From a virus: DNA of 64,000 bases. Positions 25,261 to 33,681 of the stretch are shown here, piece after piece. A program made the translations under genes and the position numbers. The notes under the pieces are model-generated. The model saw only the letters and a list, made by a program, of their open reading frames with translations. It was not told where the DNA came from and searched no databases. The DNA is taken from IMG/VR virus record IMGVR_UViG_3300021599_001395, positions 62,001-126,000 of that record, one strand, 5' to 3'. Numbering within the stretch: the stretch's first letter is position 1; each line of letters begins with the position of its first letter.

Positions 25261-26114
25261 CTTTTAATATATTTTGTTAAATCCAAATCAAATACTTTTT
25301 TATTTACATCTTGTGGTACTTTATATTCAACAAACGTACCATCATCTTTTAATAAAACAACAACACAACCAAGTAATCTTAAATTTTCATACTTAGTTCC
25401 TTTTAACATTTTAAGGAAAAGTCTGGCATATAATGGTAATTGTAAATAATAATGACCTAACGCCGTATCGTGATAGTCTTGAAACGGTGAATATAATTTA
25501 CCCGTATAATGTTGTACTTCAAAATTTTTAGGTTGATTTGTTTTCCAATCGGTAACTACCAACCCATAATCTGTTTTATCTTTATTTAACATTAACCAAA
25601 ATTTATCTGGTTGTCCTGTGTAACCTAATTCATTGTCACCTAAAACCATTTCAGTATCTAATAGTATCGCACCTCTTTCGTTCATTAAATCTAAAAAATT
25701 CTTACCTGCCGAAATCATACTATCCCCTTTTTGAATTTGGTTTTCATCACATTCAAATATTGGTTGTCTAACTTCTTTATAGTTACCGTATCTTTCAACA
25801 AGTTCACTTTCTAAAATATAATGAACTCTACTACCCATATTAGTGGAAGTATTACCCGCCTCTCTCCATTGTTCCTGTAATTTTTTCGCTTCAATCGGAT
25901 CACCATTACACATTCTTAAAGCGGTTCCTTCGGCATCAAATGGTTTGTAGAATTTTTTAATTAATTTAGATACAGATGGAAAATTACTTTTTATTTTACC
26001 GTCAGTATCCACCATATAATAAATGTGTTTATCCTCCACAAATGTTAATTGTAGTTCTTTTTGTCTTTTTGAAATAACTTCTTTTATTTCGTCAGAAATT
26101 TGTTTTAAATCCAT
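25257..26114 (-). CDS. PD-(D/E)XK / RecB-Cas4-like exonuclease (285 aa)
   Basis: The C-terminal half contains the PD-(D/E)XK core: GYTGQPDKFWLM (Asp near residue 166), then VVTDWKTNQP (D-x-K near 188) and the RecB-motif QLPLYARLFL. The N-terminal part (FPSVSKLIKKFYKPFDAEGT, MGSRVHYILE) also resembles the PDDEXK_1 family used by phage and AddB/Cas4-like nucleases. It sits between gp47 and the primase, so a role in recombination or DNA turnover is likely. No helicase domain is fused. Confidence 0.85.
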   Translation of the reverse strand: MDLKQISDEIKEVISKRQKELQLTFVEDKHIYYMVDTDGKIKSNFPSVSKLIKKFYKPFDAEGTALRMCNGDPIEAKKLQEQWREAGNTSTNMGSRVHYILESELVERYGNYKEVRQPIFECDENQIQKGDSMISAGKNFLDLMNERGAILLDTEMVLGDNELGYTGQPDKFWLMLNKDKTDYGLVVTDWKTNQPKNFEVQHYTGKLYSPFQDYHDTALGHYYLQLPLYARLFLKMLKGTKYENLRLLGCVVVLLKDDGTFVEYKVPQDVNKKVFDLDLTKYIKR

Positions 26115-26115
26115 T

Positions 26116-27057
26116 TTAATCTAATTGATGTATTTTATAATCGTCTAATTTTCCTTGTAAGTCGGCAATGTCTTTGTCGCCTTCTAATTTTATAACAAAT
26201 ACTTTACTAAATAATTTACCACAATTTATTCTGTGATAAAGTTTTTCTGTATCTAACCAAGCATCGGGGTCAAGTACTAAAATTATTTTTTTTGCCTTTT
26301 CATATAATAAATTAAATATTTTTTCACTCATAAATTTACCCAATAACGGAATTGAATTTGGGATAAATATACTATCAAAAACTCCTTCAACAATATAAAT
26401 CGGTTCATCCCATTTTATTAAATGTTCATTCCAAACTATCGTTTCTTTTGGAACATCGGGATTTTTATATTTCAATTTTGTTTTTGACAAATACGAACGA
26501 GCAATAAAATAATTTAGATTTTGTTCCTCATCATATGATGGTATCAATATTCTGTTTTCATAATGACCAGTATAACAAAATCCAATGTTATACTTTTCAA
26601 TCATTTCATCTGTTATGTTTCTTTTTTTAAGATAACCCATTGCTTGTTTATAGTGATGAGTTAATTTTAAACCAGATGAAATATTTTTAAATGGTACGAA
26701 TTCTTTTGGTAATCTTACTTTTTTATATGTTCTATTTTTAAAATCCTCAACTTCTTCTGGTTTTAACAATTGATATTTTTTCAATTGTTTTGGTGTTCCG
26801 AATTTTTTAATAAGTTTATATATTGATCCGTGTGTTTCATGGGTTTCACAACAAACCCAACATTTATAAACTGAATATTTGTAATTAACCTCTAAGTTAC
26901 CTTTACCGTCACCAGAATCCAAACCTTTAACATCGTATGAACAAACAGGACAGTCAAAGGACATTTGGTATCTGTAATCATTGTGTGATCTACATTCACC
27001 AAGAATATCTTCTAATATCTCTATTATCGGTTCGTATTGTACTTCTTGTTCGGTCAT
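26116..27057 (-). CDS. 61: DNA primase, zinc-finger plus TOPRIM (313 aa)
   Basis: Start at ATG 27057 (MTEQEVQYEPIIEIL); extension to 27126 would read through a terminator. An N-terminal zinc-binding domain has CPVCSYDV and CWVCCETH. The TOPRIM domain shows YIVEGVFDS (catalytic Glu near residue 222) and ILVLDPDAW (near 258). Size and layout fit T4 gp61/DnaG-like primases. It would synthesise RNA primers for the DnaB-like helicase at 59455. It is close to the nuclease and resolvase genes, forming a replication/recombination block. Confidence 0.9.
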   Translation of the reverse strand: MTEQEVQYEPIIEILEDILGECRSHNDYRYQMSFDCPVCSYDVKGLDSGDGKGNLEVNYKYSVYKCWVCCETHETHGSIYKLIKKFGTPKQLKKYQLLKPEEVEDFKNRTYKKVRLPKEFVPFKNISSGLKLTHHYKQAMGYLKKRNITDEMIEKYNIGFCYTGHYENRILIPSYDEEQNLNYFIARSYLSKTKLKYKNPDVPKETIVWNEHLIKWDEPIYIVEGVFDSIFIPNSIPLLGKFMSEKIFNLLYEKAKKIILVLDPDAWLDTEKLYHRINCGKLFSKVFVIKLEGDKDIADLQGKLDDYKIHQLD

Positions 27058-27082
27058 TGTCAAATGATAAGAAAAAAAAGTG

Positions 27083-27120
27083 ATAAAAAAAAATCCCCCG
27101 GAGACACCAACTCCGAGGGA
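27083..27120 (-). terminator. Stem-loop terminator upstream of the primase gene
   Basis: The minus strand reads TCCCTCGGAG-loop-CTCCGGGGGA followed by a run of T residues (27081-27093). The arms give 9 pairs with one mismatch around a 7-nt loop. It lies 25 bases before the primase ATG and after the resolvase gene, and could end the resolvase transcript or act as a leader attenuator. Confidence 0.8.
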
Positions 27121-27130
27121 TACCAACCAA

Positions 27131-27146
27131 CATGTATTTCTACATG
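27131..27146 (-). other. Small hairpin near the terminator
   Basis: CATGTA-TTTC-TACATG is a perfect 6-bp stem with a 4-nt loop, located just upstream (minus direction) of the terminator. Together they could form a short structured transcript. Confidence 0.45.
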
Positions 27147-27208
27147 CCCCGTCTATATAAATATAGTTGAATAATTATAAAATGTAAAATTTAAGTTGCC
27201 GGATTTTT

Positions 27209-27292
27209 TTAAAAATTTAATATTGCTCTATTAACACCTATTTTCATTGTTAATTCAGTTGGATTATCTGAACTATAATCTAATTCACCCAT
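27209..27292 (-). CDS. Possible 27-aa mini-protein
   Basis: A short open frame begins one base after the resolvase stop codon: MGELDYSSDNPTELTMKIGV, then six more residues and TAA at 27209-27211. It has plausible composition and follows the dense packing of the region, but is too short to be sure. It fills most of the gap between the resolvase and the terminator. Confidence 0.35.
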   Translation of the reverse strand: MGELDYSSDNPTELTMKIGVNRAILNF

Positions 27293-27293
27293 A

Positions 27294-27899
27294 CTAATTT
27301 TTTTCTAATTTAATCATGTTAACATAACCAATAACAGCAGTTGCGGCATCACTCATATCAAAGTTTTCTTTCTTTAATTTGTTATTTTTATCATATAACC
27401 ACTTAACATCTGCACAAACCGCATTTACATGTTCCCAAATTACTTGTTTTTTATCAATGTCTTTTGGATAACCACCAAACAAAACATTTTTACCTTTGTC
27501 ATTTTTATTAACTAAATCAGGAAATGCAAATTTTCTTGCATTATATGTTGATATAAAGGTGGGCACAATTCCCAAAGTATCATAAACTATTTTACAAATC
27601 ATTGTATTATACCTCAATAAAGTCTGAACGGTATAAATGTTATTTGAATTTAACAATGGTTCTTCGATGATTACACGAAGGATACCCATATCTTTATAAT
27701 TCTCGATATGTTTTTTGAAGGCATCCGCCTTCTTCAATAATTCCTCAAGTTTGTCTTCAGGTTGAGGTTTTATTTTTGGAGAAAAGTGTGTTAATTCCAA
27801 TAATTTAGAACCAGTTAAATCAAATAACGCAAATCCAATTGTCTTTGTTGATATATCCAAACCTAATATCTTTGGACTATTCTTTAATTTTATACTCAT
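27294..27899 (-). CDS. RuvC-like Holliday junction resolvase (201 aa)
   Basis: RNase H-fold resolvase with the three expected acidic positions: LGLDISTKTIGFALFD (Asp15), RVIIEEPLL (Glu near 76) and SDAATAVIGYVNM (Asp near 185). It would cleave branched DNA made by recombination-dependent replication before packaging, the job of endonuclease VII (gp49) in T4. Its position beside primase, nuclease, gp47 and gp46 agrees. Divergence from bacterial RuvC means the exact substrate preference is unknown. Confidence 0.85.
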   Translation of the reverse strand: MSIKLKNSPKILGLDISTKTIGFALFDLTGSKLLELTHFSPKIKPQPEDKLEELLKKADAFKKHIENYKDMGILRVIIEEPLLNSNNIYTVQTLLRYNTMICKIVYDTLGIVPTFISTYNARKFAFPDLVNKNDKGKNVLFGGYPKDIDKKQVIWEHVNAVCADVKWLYDKNNKLKKENFDMSDAATAVIGYVNMIKLEKN

Positions 27900-27937
27900 A
27901 AAAGAATATATACGTGATATTTTTAAAAATGTAAAGT

Positions 27938-30043
27938 TTAGAAGTCTATTTTGATTGCAAAAACTTGTGTTCCTCTTCTAACAATTGGTTTCGCTGATTT
28001 AGCAACAACCAAGGCTTCTTTATTACTATCTAAAAGAGCAATCTCAGTTATCTTTTTATCTTCACCAGCAACATATGTTGGGTTCTGTGTTTCGGTAAAT
28101 TGTGTACTTGGTAAGTTAACCAAAAAATTCATAACCTCAATGTCACTTGATCTAACAACTTTTATACTTCCAGGAAACGGTTGTTCATCACCAAACTTTG
28201 GTTGCGTTGATGGTTCATGTACAATGTAACCATTACCAAAATAATTGTCTATCACATATTGTGTTCCGCTGTTATATTTTGAAAAATTAACAATAAATGA
28301 AATGTCTCTTAAATTTACGGGGCCAAGAAAATTAACTCCGTTACCTCCCGCTTCTGTTGTAAAATCAATTTCAATCCAATCATCAGGTACGGGTCTTTGA
28401 CCTGTTTTTGTTATTTGTACTAAAATTTTAAACTCAGTACCAACGAATCCATCAACAACATTTGGAAGAGTTGTTTTCATATAACTAAATGCGGTGGTAT
28501 CGAATTTAACAACTAAACTTGTTGGTATTGTTGTGCCCTGTATTTTTGAATAATAATTACAAGGTAAACCATTTAAACCTTTATCTGAATTGGTAAAAGT
28601 ATATGTCACCCATATTGTTTGATCTGTTGATCCTGTTAAAACTGAATTTGGTGCTGTGGTGTCACTTGGTACCAAATATAATTTTGGTGCATCTAAAGTA
28701 TATCTTCTATTGCTTCTGTAATCTAATAAAGCAACTAATTCTTGGTCATCAAAAATTATTGTTTTTTTAGTGTAAAAAACTTTACCAACTCTATTATTTT
28801 GTTCATCAAGTAAGTATCTATATGGTATATTTGAATTACCATTTAAGATTGGTGATGGTGTCGTGATTTCATAATCAACTGTATCCATATTAAATAACGC
28901 TCCAACAACATTACTTGTATTTCTATGGTAACAAATAAATGGTATAAATACTTGGAAGTATTCTAAATCAGTTAATGGTAAACCATTTTCATCTTCTAAT
29001 ATTGAATCATTAACATTGTTATTGGTACTTAAATAATCATCATATTTAAAGAATCTTTCAGGATCAAATCTTATATCACCTAACTCTGAATAATGTATAA
29101 CCGCCAATACCCTTTGTTCTTCAGGTGTCACGGTTATTGATTCACCAAAAGAATTTTTGTACGATGTGGTATTATTAATGGTTTGTCCGGATGATGTTGT
29201 GTATCCTAAAAATTGTTTTGTTGATATGTGTTGATTACTTGTGAAACCTGTTAAGTTTATGTTTGTTAAACCACTATAACCTATAGGATTCTCATTCCAC
29301 ACAACATTTAATGTCCACGGATCGTGTTGATCCATTGGATCAATTGGTTGTGGTAAACATATCGGTGCAACACTAGTTGATGGTGGAAATTCTATTTGAC
29401 ATTTATTACAAACAACTTGTGCAAAACCTGTTAAAGTTGATAAGTCTGGTGTGGGTCTATCAAGATATATTGTATTTCCACTAATACTTAAAACTTTATA
29501 AATTAAACTATTTGATTGTCCGGTTATTATTGGAACATTTGGATCGGTCCCACCAAACTGATCGAATACCAACGTAATATATTCACAAGTTTGAAATGTA
29601 TCTCCAGATAAAACATCAATAGAAGAAGAACCATTAATTGTGGATATATCGATTCTATCCGTCACACACATTACCTTTGTTCCTATACAATCAATATCAT
29701 CATATTCAATATATTGTGAAACAAATCCCGCGGGACCCATCGGATTTCTTAAAATGTCAGTATATGAATTTTGAACAGGGACCCCATAGGTTGTTGTTGT
29801 TACTGTTGTGTCTATTTTGTATGGATATTTAACAACTGTTTCTTTATCGTGTGGGGCAAAAACTTTTTGAAATGGTTTTTTAAAAGTACCATCTAAATTT
29901 GTAAATGGTGCACTATAATCATATTCGGAATCACCAATTTGGAAATATGAAATTACAAAATTTCCCTTAGCGATTGAATTTCTACCTTTTTTTGTTACTC
30001 TGGCCGATAAAAACTCAGAGTTATTTTCTGTTAAAAAGCTCAT
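27938..30043 (-). CDS. Tail/baseplate-associated structural protein (701 aa)
   Basis: The N-terminus SEFLSARVTKKGRNSIAKGN with YFQIGDSEYDYSAPF resembles the opening of phage tail-collar or baseplate fibre-adaptor proteins (T-x-K-G-R-x-x-I-A-K followed by a GD motif). A large beta-rich middle follows. The C-terminal 190 residues (KFDTTAFSYMKTTLP, IEIDFTTEAGGNG, KITEIALLDSNKEALVV) look like a compact virion domain. It is the last gene of the baseplate/adhesin block. I assign a structural role by composition and position only. Confidence 0.75.
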   Translation of the reverse strand: MSFLTENNSEFLSARVTKKGRNSIAKGNFVISYFQIGDSEYDYSAPFTNLDGTFKKPFQKVFAPHDKETVVKYPYKIDTTVTTTTYGVPVQNSYTDILRNPMGPAGFVSQYIEYDDIDCIGTKVMCVTDRIDISTINGSSSIDVLSGDTFQTCEYITLVFDQFGGTDPNVPIITGQSNSLIYKVLSISGNTIYLDRPTPDLSTLTGFAQVVCNKCQIEFPPSTSVAPICLPQPIDPMDQHDPWTLNVVWNENPIGYSGLTNINLTGFTSNQHISTKQFLGYTTSSGQTINNTTSYKNSFGESITVTPEEQRVLAVIHYSELGDIRFDPERFFKYDDYLSTNNNVNDSILEDENGLPLTDLEYFQVFIPFICYHRNTSNVVGALFNMDTVDYEITTPSPILNGNSNIPYRYLLDEQNNRVGKVFYTKKTIIFDDQELVALLDYRSNRRYTLDAPKLYLVPSDTTAPNSVLTGSTDQTIWVTYTFTNSDKGLNGLPCNYYSKIQGTTIPTSLVVKFDTTAFSYMKTTLPNVVDGFVGTEFKILVQITKTGQRPVPDDWIEIDFTTEAGGNGVNFLGPVNLRDISFIVNFSKYNSGTQYVIDNYFGNGYIVHEPSTQPKFGDEQPFPGSIKVVRSSDIEVMNFLVNLPSTQFTETQNPTYVAGEDKKITEIALLDSNKEALVVAKSAKPIVRRGTQVFAIKIDF

Positions 30044-30070
30044 ACATTAATAAATACATTTATTTTTATT

Positions 30071-30883
30071 TTACATTCCCGTACATTGGTTTAATCCATA
30101 AATTTTGTAATTATTCGTACCAATAGTAATTATTTGTGGATTTGTTGTTAATCCAATTCCATTTACAGCCAAATTAATTACTCTTAAACTAGCAACACCG
30201 ATTTCACTAACACCTGTACTATCAGTCGCCGATGTGTTTCCGGCAGGTAATAATAAACTAGGTAAGGTCGCGTTTCCACTTACAAATGTTGTACACGTCG
30301 GATCACTAAATCTTCTAATGACAAAATCGAAATCTAATAAATCTAAAGTCGTCCCCGCAATCACATTGACTGTTCCATTAATAAATCCAGAACCATCACT
30401 TTCACCAAATGCAACAATTTCAGCGGTTATTCCGGTTGGTGTTGGTGTACTAGTTGGTGTTGGTGTACTAGTTGGTGTAGGTGTACTAGTAGGAGTTGGA
30501 GTGCTAGTCGATGTAGGTGTTGGTGTACTAGTAGGAGTTGGTGTACTAGTTGGTGTTGGTGTTACGATGGGTAGTGAACTGCAAAGTGACAAATTAAATG
30601 CTAATTTATTTAGTGAGTTAATTATCAGATCTGCATAATATGATGGTGTTGACGCCGCCAAAGTATTTAATTCATAATTAATGTTATTTCTTCCAGATAA
30701 ACCATATGTTGATCCAGTATATAGTGTTGATAAGGATGTATCACCACTAACAGCCTGAATAAATGAACCATACTCGGTACTTCCAATAACCCTAAATATG
30801 GTTGCAAAATATCTCCCAAATGGTAATTGATTTAATGTACTGGTTAAAGCAACCATATCTTTGATCATATAAGACAGAATCAT
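30071..30883 (-). CDS. Thr/Pro-stalk tail protein, probably the frameshifted 3' half of a VWA protein (270 aa)
   Basis: Residues 1 to about 105 look like the second half of an alpha/beta VWA domain (FATIFRVIGSTEYGSFIQAV, ADLIINSLNKLAFNLSL). A PTPTSTPTPT stalk (about 40 residues) follows, then a C-terminal beta domain (about 110 residues, FVIRRFSDPTCTTFVSGNA). The 5' end overlaps the upstream VWA-containing frame by 92 bases in another frame. The upstream frame has the MIDAS strand but ends abruptly, while this frame continues the fold, so the two ORFs are probably one gene broken by an indel or joined by frameshifting. Confidence 0.65.
   Translation of the reverse strand: MILSYMIKDMVALTSTLNQLPFGRYFATIFRVIGSTEYGSFIQAVSGDTSLSTLYTGSTYGLSGRNNINYELNTLAASTPSYYADLIINSLNKLAFNLSLCSSLPIVTPTPTSTPTPTSTPTPTSTSTPTPTSTPTPTSTPTPTSTPTPTGITAEIVAFGESDGSGFINGTVNVIAGTTLDLLDFDFVIRRFSDPTCTTFVSGNATLPSLLLPAGNTSATDSTGVSEIGVASLRVINLAVNGIGLTTNPQIITIGTNNYKIYGLNQCTGM
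30435..30566 (-). repeat. Tandem Thr/Pro-stalk repeat array
   Basis: Degenerate 18-bp units of the type GGTGTTGGTGTACTAGTT, encoding PTPTST on the minus strand. The same array type recurs in three other genes of this block. Confidence 0.9.
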
Positions 30884-31982
30884 TATTAAAATAAGGTAAT
30901 AAACATGGTTTTAATATTCCACTGTTCATATTGATTAATGGAGATAATGTTGAATTCATCGATCCGGATGAATCAAAATAAATATTTATTTCCGTATTTT
31001 CATCTATTTCTGGTATGGTCAATTCATAAGTAAAATCACAAGGTAATGTTGTTCCTGTTACTTGAATATCACATGATGGTGGACATTCCTCAAATCTACT
31101 TGAAAAAATATCACCAACATTGGATGTGATTGCAGACCACATATACGTTGGTGGATTACTTACAGGATAATCAACATCATATGATAAAATAGAATGTAAT
31201 GTACCATTACCAATATCATCTCTTACTTCCCATCTATTATTAGATTCATTCCAAAATACATAATAATCATCACAACATATTTGATAATATGGTCTTTCAT
31301 TGTAAACACCCATTGGATAATATAGTGTTGTATTATATTCTGTATCTGAACTATAACATAAATGATTAAAGCATACGGGGCATCCAATAAAAACAACCCT
31401 TACTTGAAATCCACCTTGTTTTTTTGGATCAGTTAATGTATTATTTTTTATACTACCGTCCCCATGTTCAAGAAAAATATAAACAGGTTTGTGTGTTGGA
31501 CTAAAATTTTTAAATTCATAAATAAACCCAGTAGATGGATTTGTTGTTGCCGTTGTTACAAATGTTGAAGCCGAAATTTCATATGTGAAACCTGTATATA
31601 TACGATAACTATTTGGTACACCGTTAACGACAGATGAATGATTACCAAAATTTGTTGCACCTGAAACCAAATCATATATTGTAACACTACTATTAGTACA
31701 ACTACCTGTGGTACTAACATCAAGATAAAAATCTACAGTATCATAACATTCATAAACCTTACTATCATTAGTATATATTGTAGTTATTGTTGATGTACCA
31801 TCAACAATATCCGTTACTTTTATAAAGTACCTCGTATCAAATTCCAAATTTGTTATAACAACAGATGATGTTAGGCTTGGAAATGCCCCAAAAAACACAT
31901 ATGAACTTGATGACCCTCCACTATATTCTACAATAAAGTTATGTGGTATTTGTAAATTATATAACCTAACATTTAAACCCAT
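30792..31982 (-). CDS. Adhesin-like tail protein with lectin-like module and VWA MIDAS start (396 aa)
   Basis: The N-terminal 75 residues are FnIII-like (HNFIVEYSGGSSSSYVFF). Residues about 75-190 form a beta-rich domain. Residues about 205-300 are one copy of a Trp-rich module also found four times in the 2329-aa protein (key residues YNERPYY, YVFWNESNNRWE, GTLHSILSY, YMWSA). From about 330 a VWA-like strand with a D-x-S-x-S MIDAS (IYFDSSGSMN) begins, but the frame ends after about 60 residues with an unnatural-looking tail. The rest of the VWA fold appears in the overlapping downstream frame. Likely role: host-surface binding. Confidence 0.7.
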   Translation of the reverse strand: MGLNVRLYNLQIPHNFIVEYSGGSSSSYVFFGAFPSLTSSVVITNLEFDTRYFIKVTDIVDGTSTITTIYTNDSKVYECYDTVDFYLDVSTTGSCTNSSVTIYDLVSGATNFGNHSSVVNGVPNSYRIYTGFTYEISASTFVTTATTNPSTGFIYEFKNFSPTHKPVYIFLEHGDGSIKNNTLTDPKKQGGFQVRVVFIGCPVCFNHLCYSSDTEYNTTLYYPMGVYNERPYYQICCDDYYVFWNESNNRWEVRDDIGNGTLHSILSYDVDYPVSNPPTYMWSAITSNVGDIFSSRFEECPPSCDIQVTGTTLPCDFTYELTIPEIDENTEINIYFDSSGSMNSTLSPLINMNSGILKPCLLPYFNNDSVLYDQRYGCFNQYIKSITIWEIFCNHI

Positions 31983-32022
31983 GATATAATAAATATAAAT
32001 TGTTTATTTTTAATAATAAAGT

Positions 32023-32688
32023 TTATGGAACCGCAGCACTTGATGTTAATCCTACTGCTTCGGCATATTTTAACCAAGTTTCAACTCCTGCAAATTTTTC
32101 ATTTTGACAATCATATATCATTCCTTTATCAAGTAATTTTAATAAAAATAATCCTCTAAAATTTTCACTTTTGGTATCCAGATAATCAAGTAAACATTTT
32201 ATAGAAATATTACCTAATAATACTACACCTTTATCTAAAATCACTTTAGTGGTATTATATCCAAATTCAGAAATAATTCTATTTAATACTGTATTAAAAT
32301 CTAAATATGGGCAATCATTTACTATATTTATACAATTCTGAAATGGTGGATCTCCCGTTGCACCTAAAGAATTTAAAAGTATGTCATAAGAATTAATATT
32401 ACCATAAGCACTAATACAACAAGTTAAACCACTTACTGGACATGTACCATCATATGTTAAACTAACCGCTTCCGCATATTTCAAAAAAGTTTCAATCGAC
32501 GCAAATACTGTGGTACCCGATAGATCACATTCATCACAACATATAGTTTGAGTATATGCTGATGTAGAAAATCCTTCATCTAATAATTCATCCCAAGTAC
32601 TTAAAACATCATCATCGGTAGGTGATGGTGAATTATCTTCACAATAATTTATCAAAAATTCAAGAATATTATATTTTCTATTACTCAT
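32023..32688 (-). CDS. Cys-rich unknown virion-block protein with internal repeat (221 aa)
   Basis: Not recognised. Two similar segments, FASIETFLKYAEAVSLT (about residue 65) and FAGVETWLKYAEAVGLT (near the C-terminus), indicate an internal duplication. Cysteines are frequent (TICCDECDLSG, LTCCISA, DCPYL), unusual for intracellular phage proteins. Position between adhesin genes suggests a virion component exposed outside the cell. Confidence 0.7.
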   Translation of the reverse strand: MSNRKYNILEFLINYCEDNSPSPTDDDVLSTWDELLDEGFSTSAYTQTICCDECDLSGTTVFASIETFLKYAEAVSLTYDGTCPVSGLTCCISAYGNINSYDILLNSLGATGDPPFQNCINIVNDCPYLDFNTVLNRIISEFGYNTTKVILDKGVVLLGNISIKCLLDYLDTKSENFRGLFLLKLLDKGMIYDCQNEKFAGVETWLKYAEAVGLTSSAAVP

Positions 32689-32700
32689 ATATAATTATTT

Positions 32701-33663
32701 TTAAGGTATAATAGGGCTGGGTGGTGGTGTTGTTAAGTCTTCAATTGTTTTATTAAATCCTCCATGATCACCCATTCTATAATCACGACCATGACATAAA
32801 AAGAAAATACCACTACTCATCCAATCTTGGATTGTATCTCCAATCGTATTAATTCCGTCATAATTATTTATGGTGTTACCGGTATAAAAATTTATTAAGT
32901 TATCTAATCCGGTTGAATTTCCGATTGTACCCACTTCAAAAATTCCAATCTCAATTAAACTACTAAATTTAGTTGGATCTAGAGTTTTTAACAATTGAAT
33001 TTTTTCTTTAAATCCATTGTTACATGAAGAATATTTGTATACCACACCATCTATTTCTTCATCAGGTGGAATTGCATTTGATATCCCGACAGTGGGAATG
33101 TAATCCAATAAATATGTTTGTGCCGACATAGCGTAGTTTATACAACAACCTGTTAAGGCATTTATATACGTTTTATCATTTGGAACTGAAGCAGTCTCAA
33201 ACATTGATAGGTACGTGTAAGTGTTACCTATATAATAAAAATCATTACATGGTGGACAAATTAGACATGATTGTGATTGACCCAAACCATTACTTAAAAA
33301 TACATCGGTAAGCCAATCTATCGGATTTGTTAAACTTGGTTCTAGTGATGGATTTTCATCTAATTCGATTATTGATTTTAATGTCAAATCAAAAATAAAA
33401 TCAAATGGATTTATTGGTTGGCAATATTCAATGTCATGTGCCTTAACTTTAATTAATATATTTCCACATTCTTCACACGAAAGTTTTAGAAAATAATGTT
33501 GTAAAGTATTCGATCCGAGTACTAAATCTGTTATTTCAAAAGTATGTTCAAATGAATTTGTAACATTGGTTGCAATCAAATTAACCGTTGTACTTGATGT
33601 TAATCCGGAGTATATATCGAACGCTTGTCCTGTTGGTACTAAATTTATTGTTGTTTTAAACAT
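32701..33663 (-). CDS. Unknown virion-block protein (320 aa)
   Basis: Not recognised. The N-terminal 70 residues are beta-rich and FnIII-like (STTVNLIATNVTNSFEHTFE). Cys-rich segments follow (LKLSCEECGN, CLICPPCNDFYY, GCCINYA). The C-terminal region includes LCHGRDYRMGDHGGFN, where clustered His/Asp/Arg could bind metal, and ends with a Pro-rich tail. It follows the Thr/Pro protein at 33682 and probably belongs to the same appendage. Confidence 0.68.
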   Translation of the reverse strand: MFKTTINLVPTGQAFDIYSGLTSSTTVNLIATNVTNSFEHTFEITDLVLGSNTLQHYFLKLSCEECGNILIKVKAHDIEYCQPINPFDFIFDLTLKSIIELDENPSLEPSLTNPIDWLTDVFLSNGLGQSQSCLICPPCNDFYYIGNTYTYLSMFETASVPNDKTYINALTGCCINYAMSAQTYLLDYIPTVGISNAIPPDEEIDGVVYKYSSCNNGFKEKIQLLKTLDPTKFSSLIEIGIFEVGTIGNSTGLDNLINFYTGNTINNYDGINTIGDTIQDWMSSGIFFLCHGRDYRMGDHGGFNKTIEDLTTPPPSPIIP

Positions 33664-33681
33664 ATCATATTTTTTATTTTA

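Noticed and set aside
26116-27126. Longer primase start at 27126
   Set aside because: The extra N-terminus crosses a terminator stem-loop and its T-run; MTEQEVQ at 27057 gives a normal primase start.
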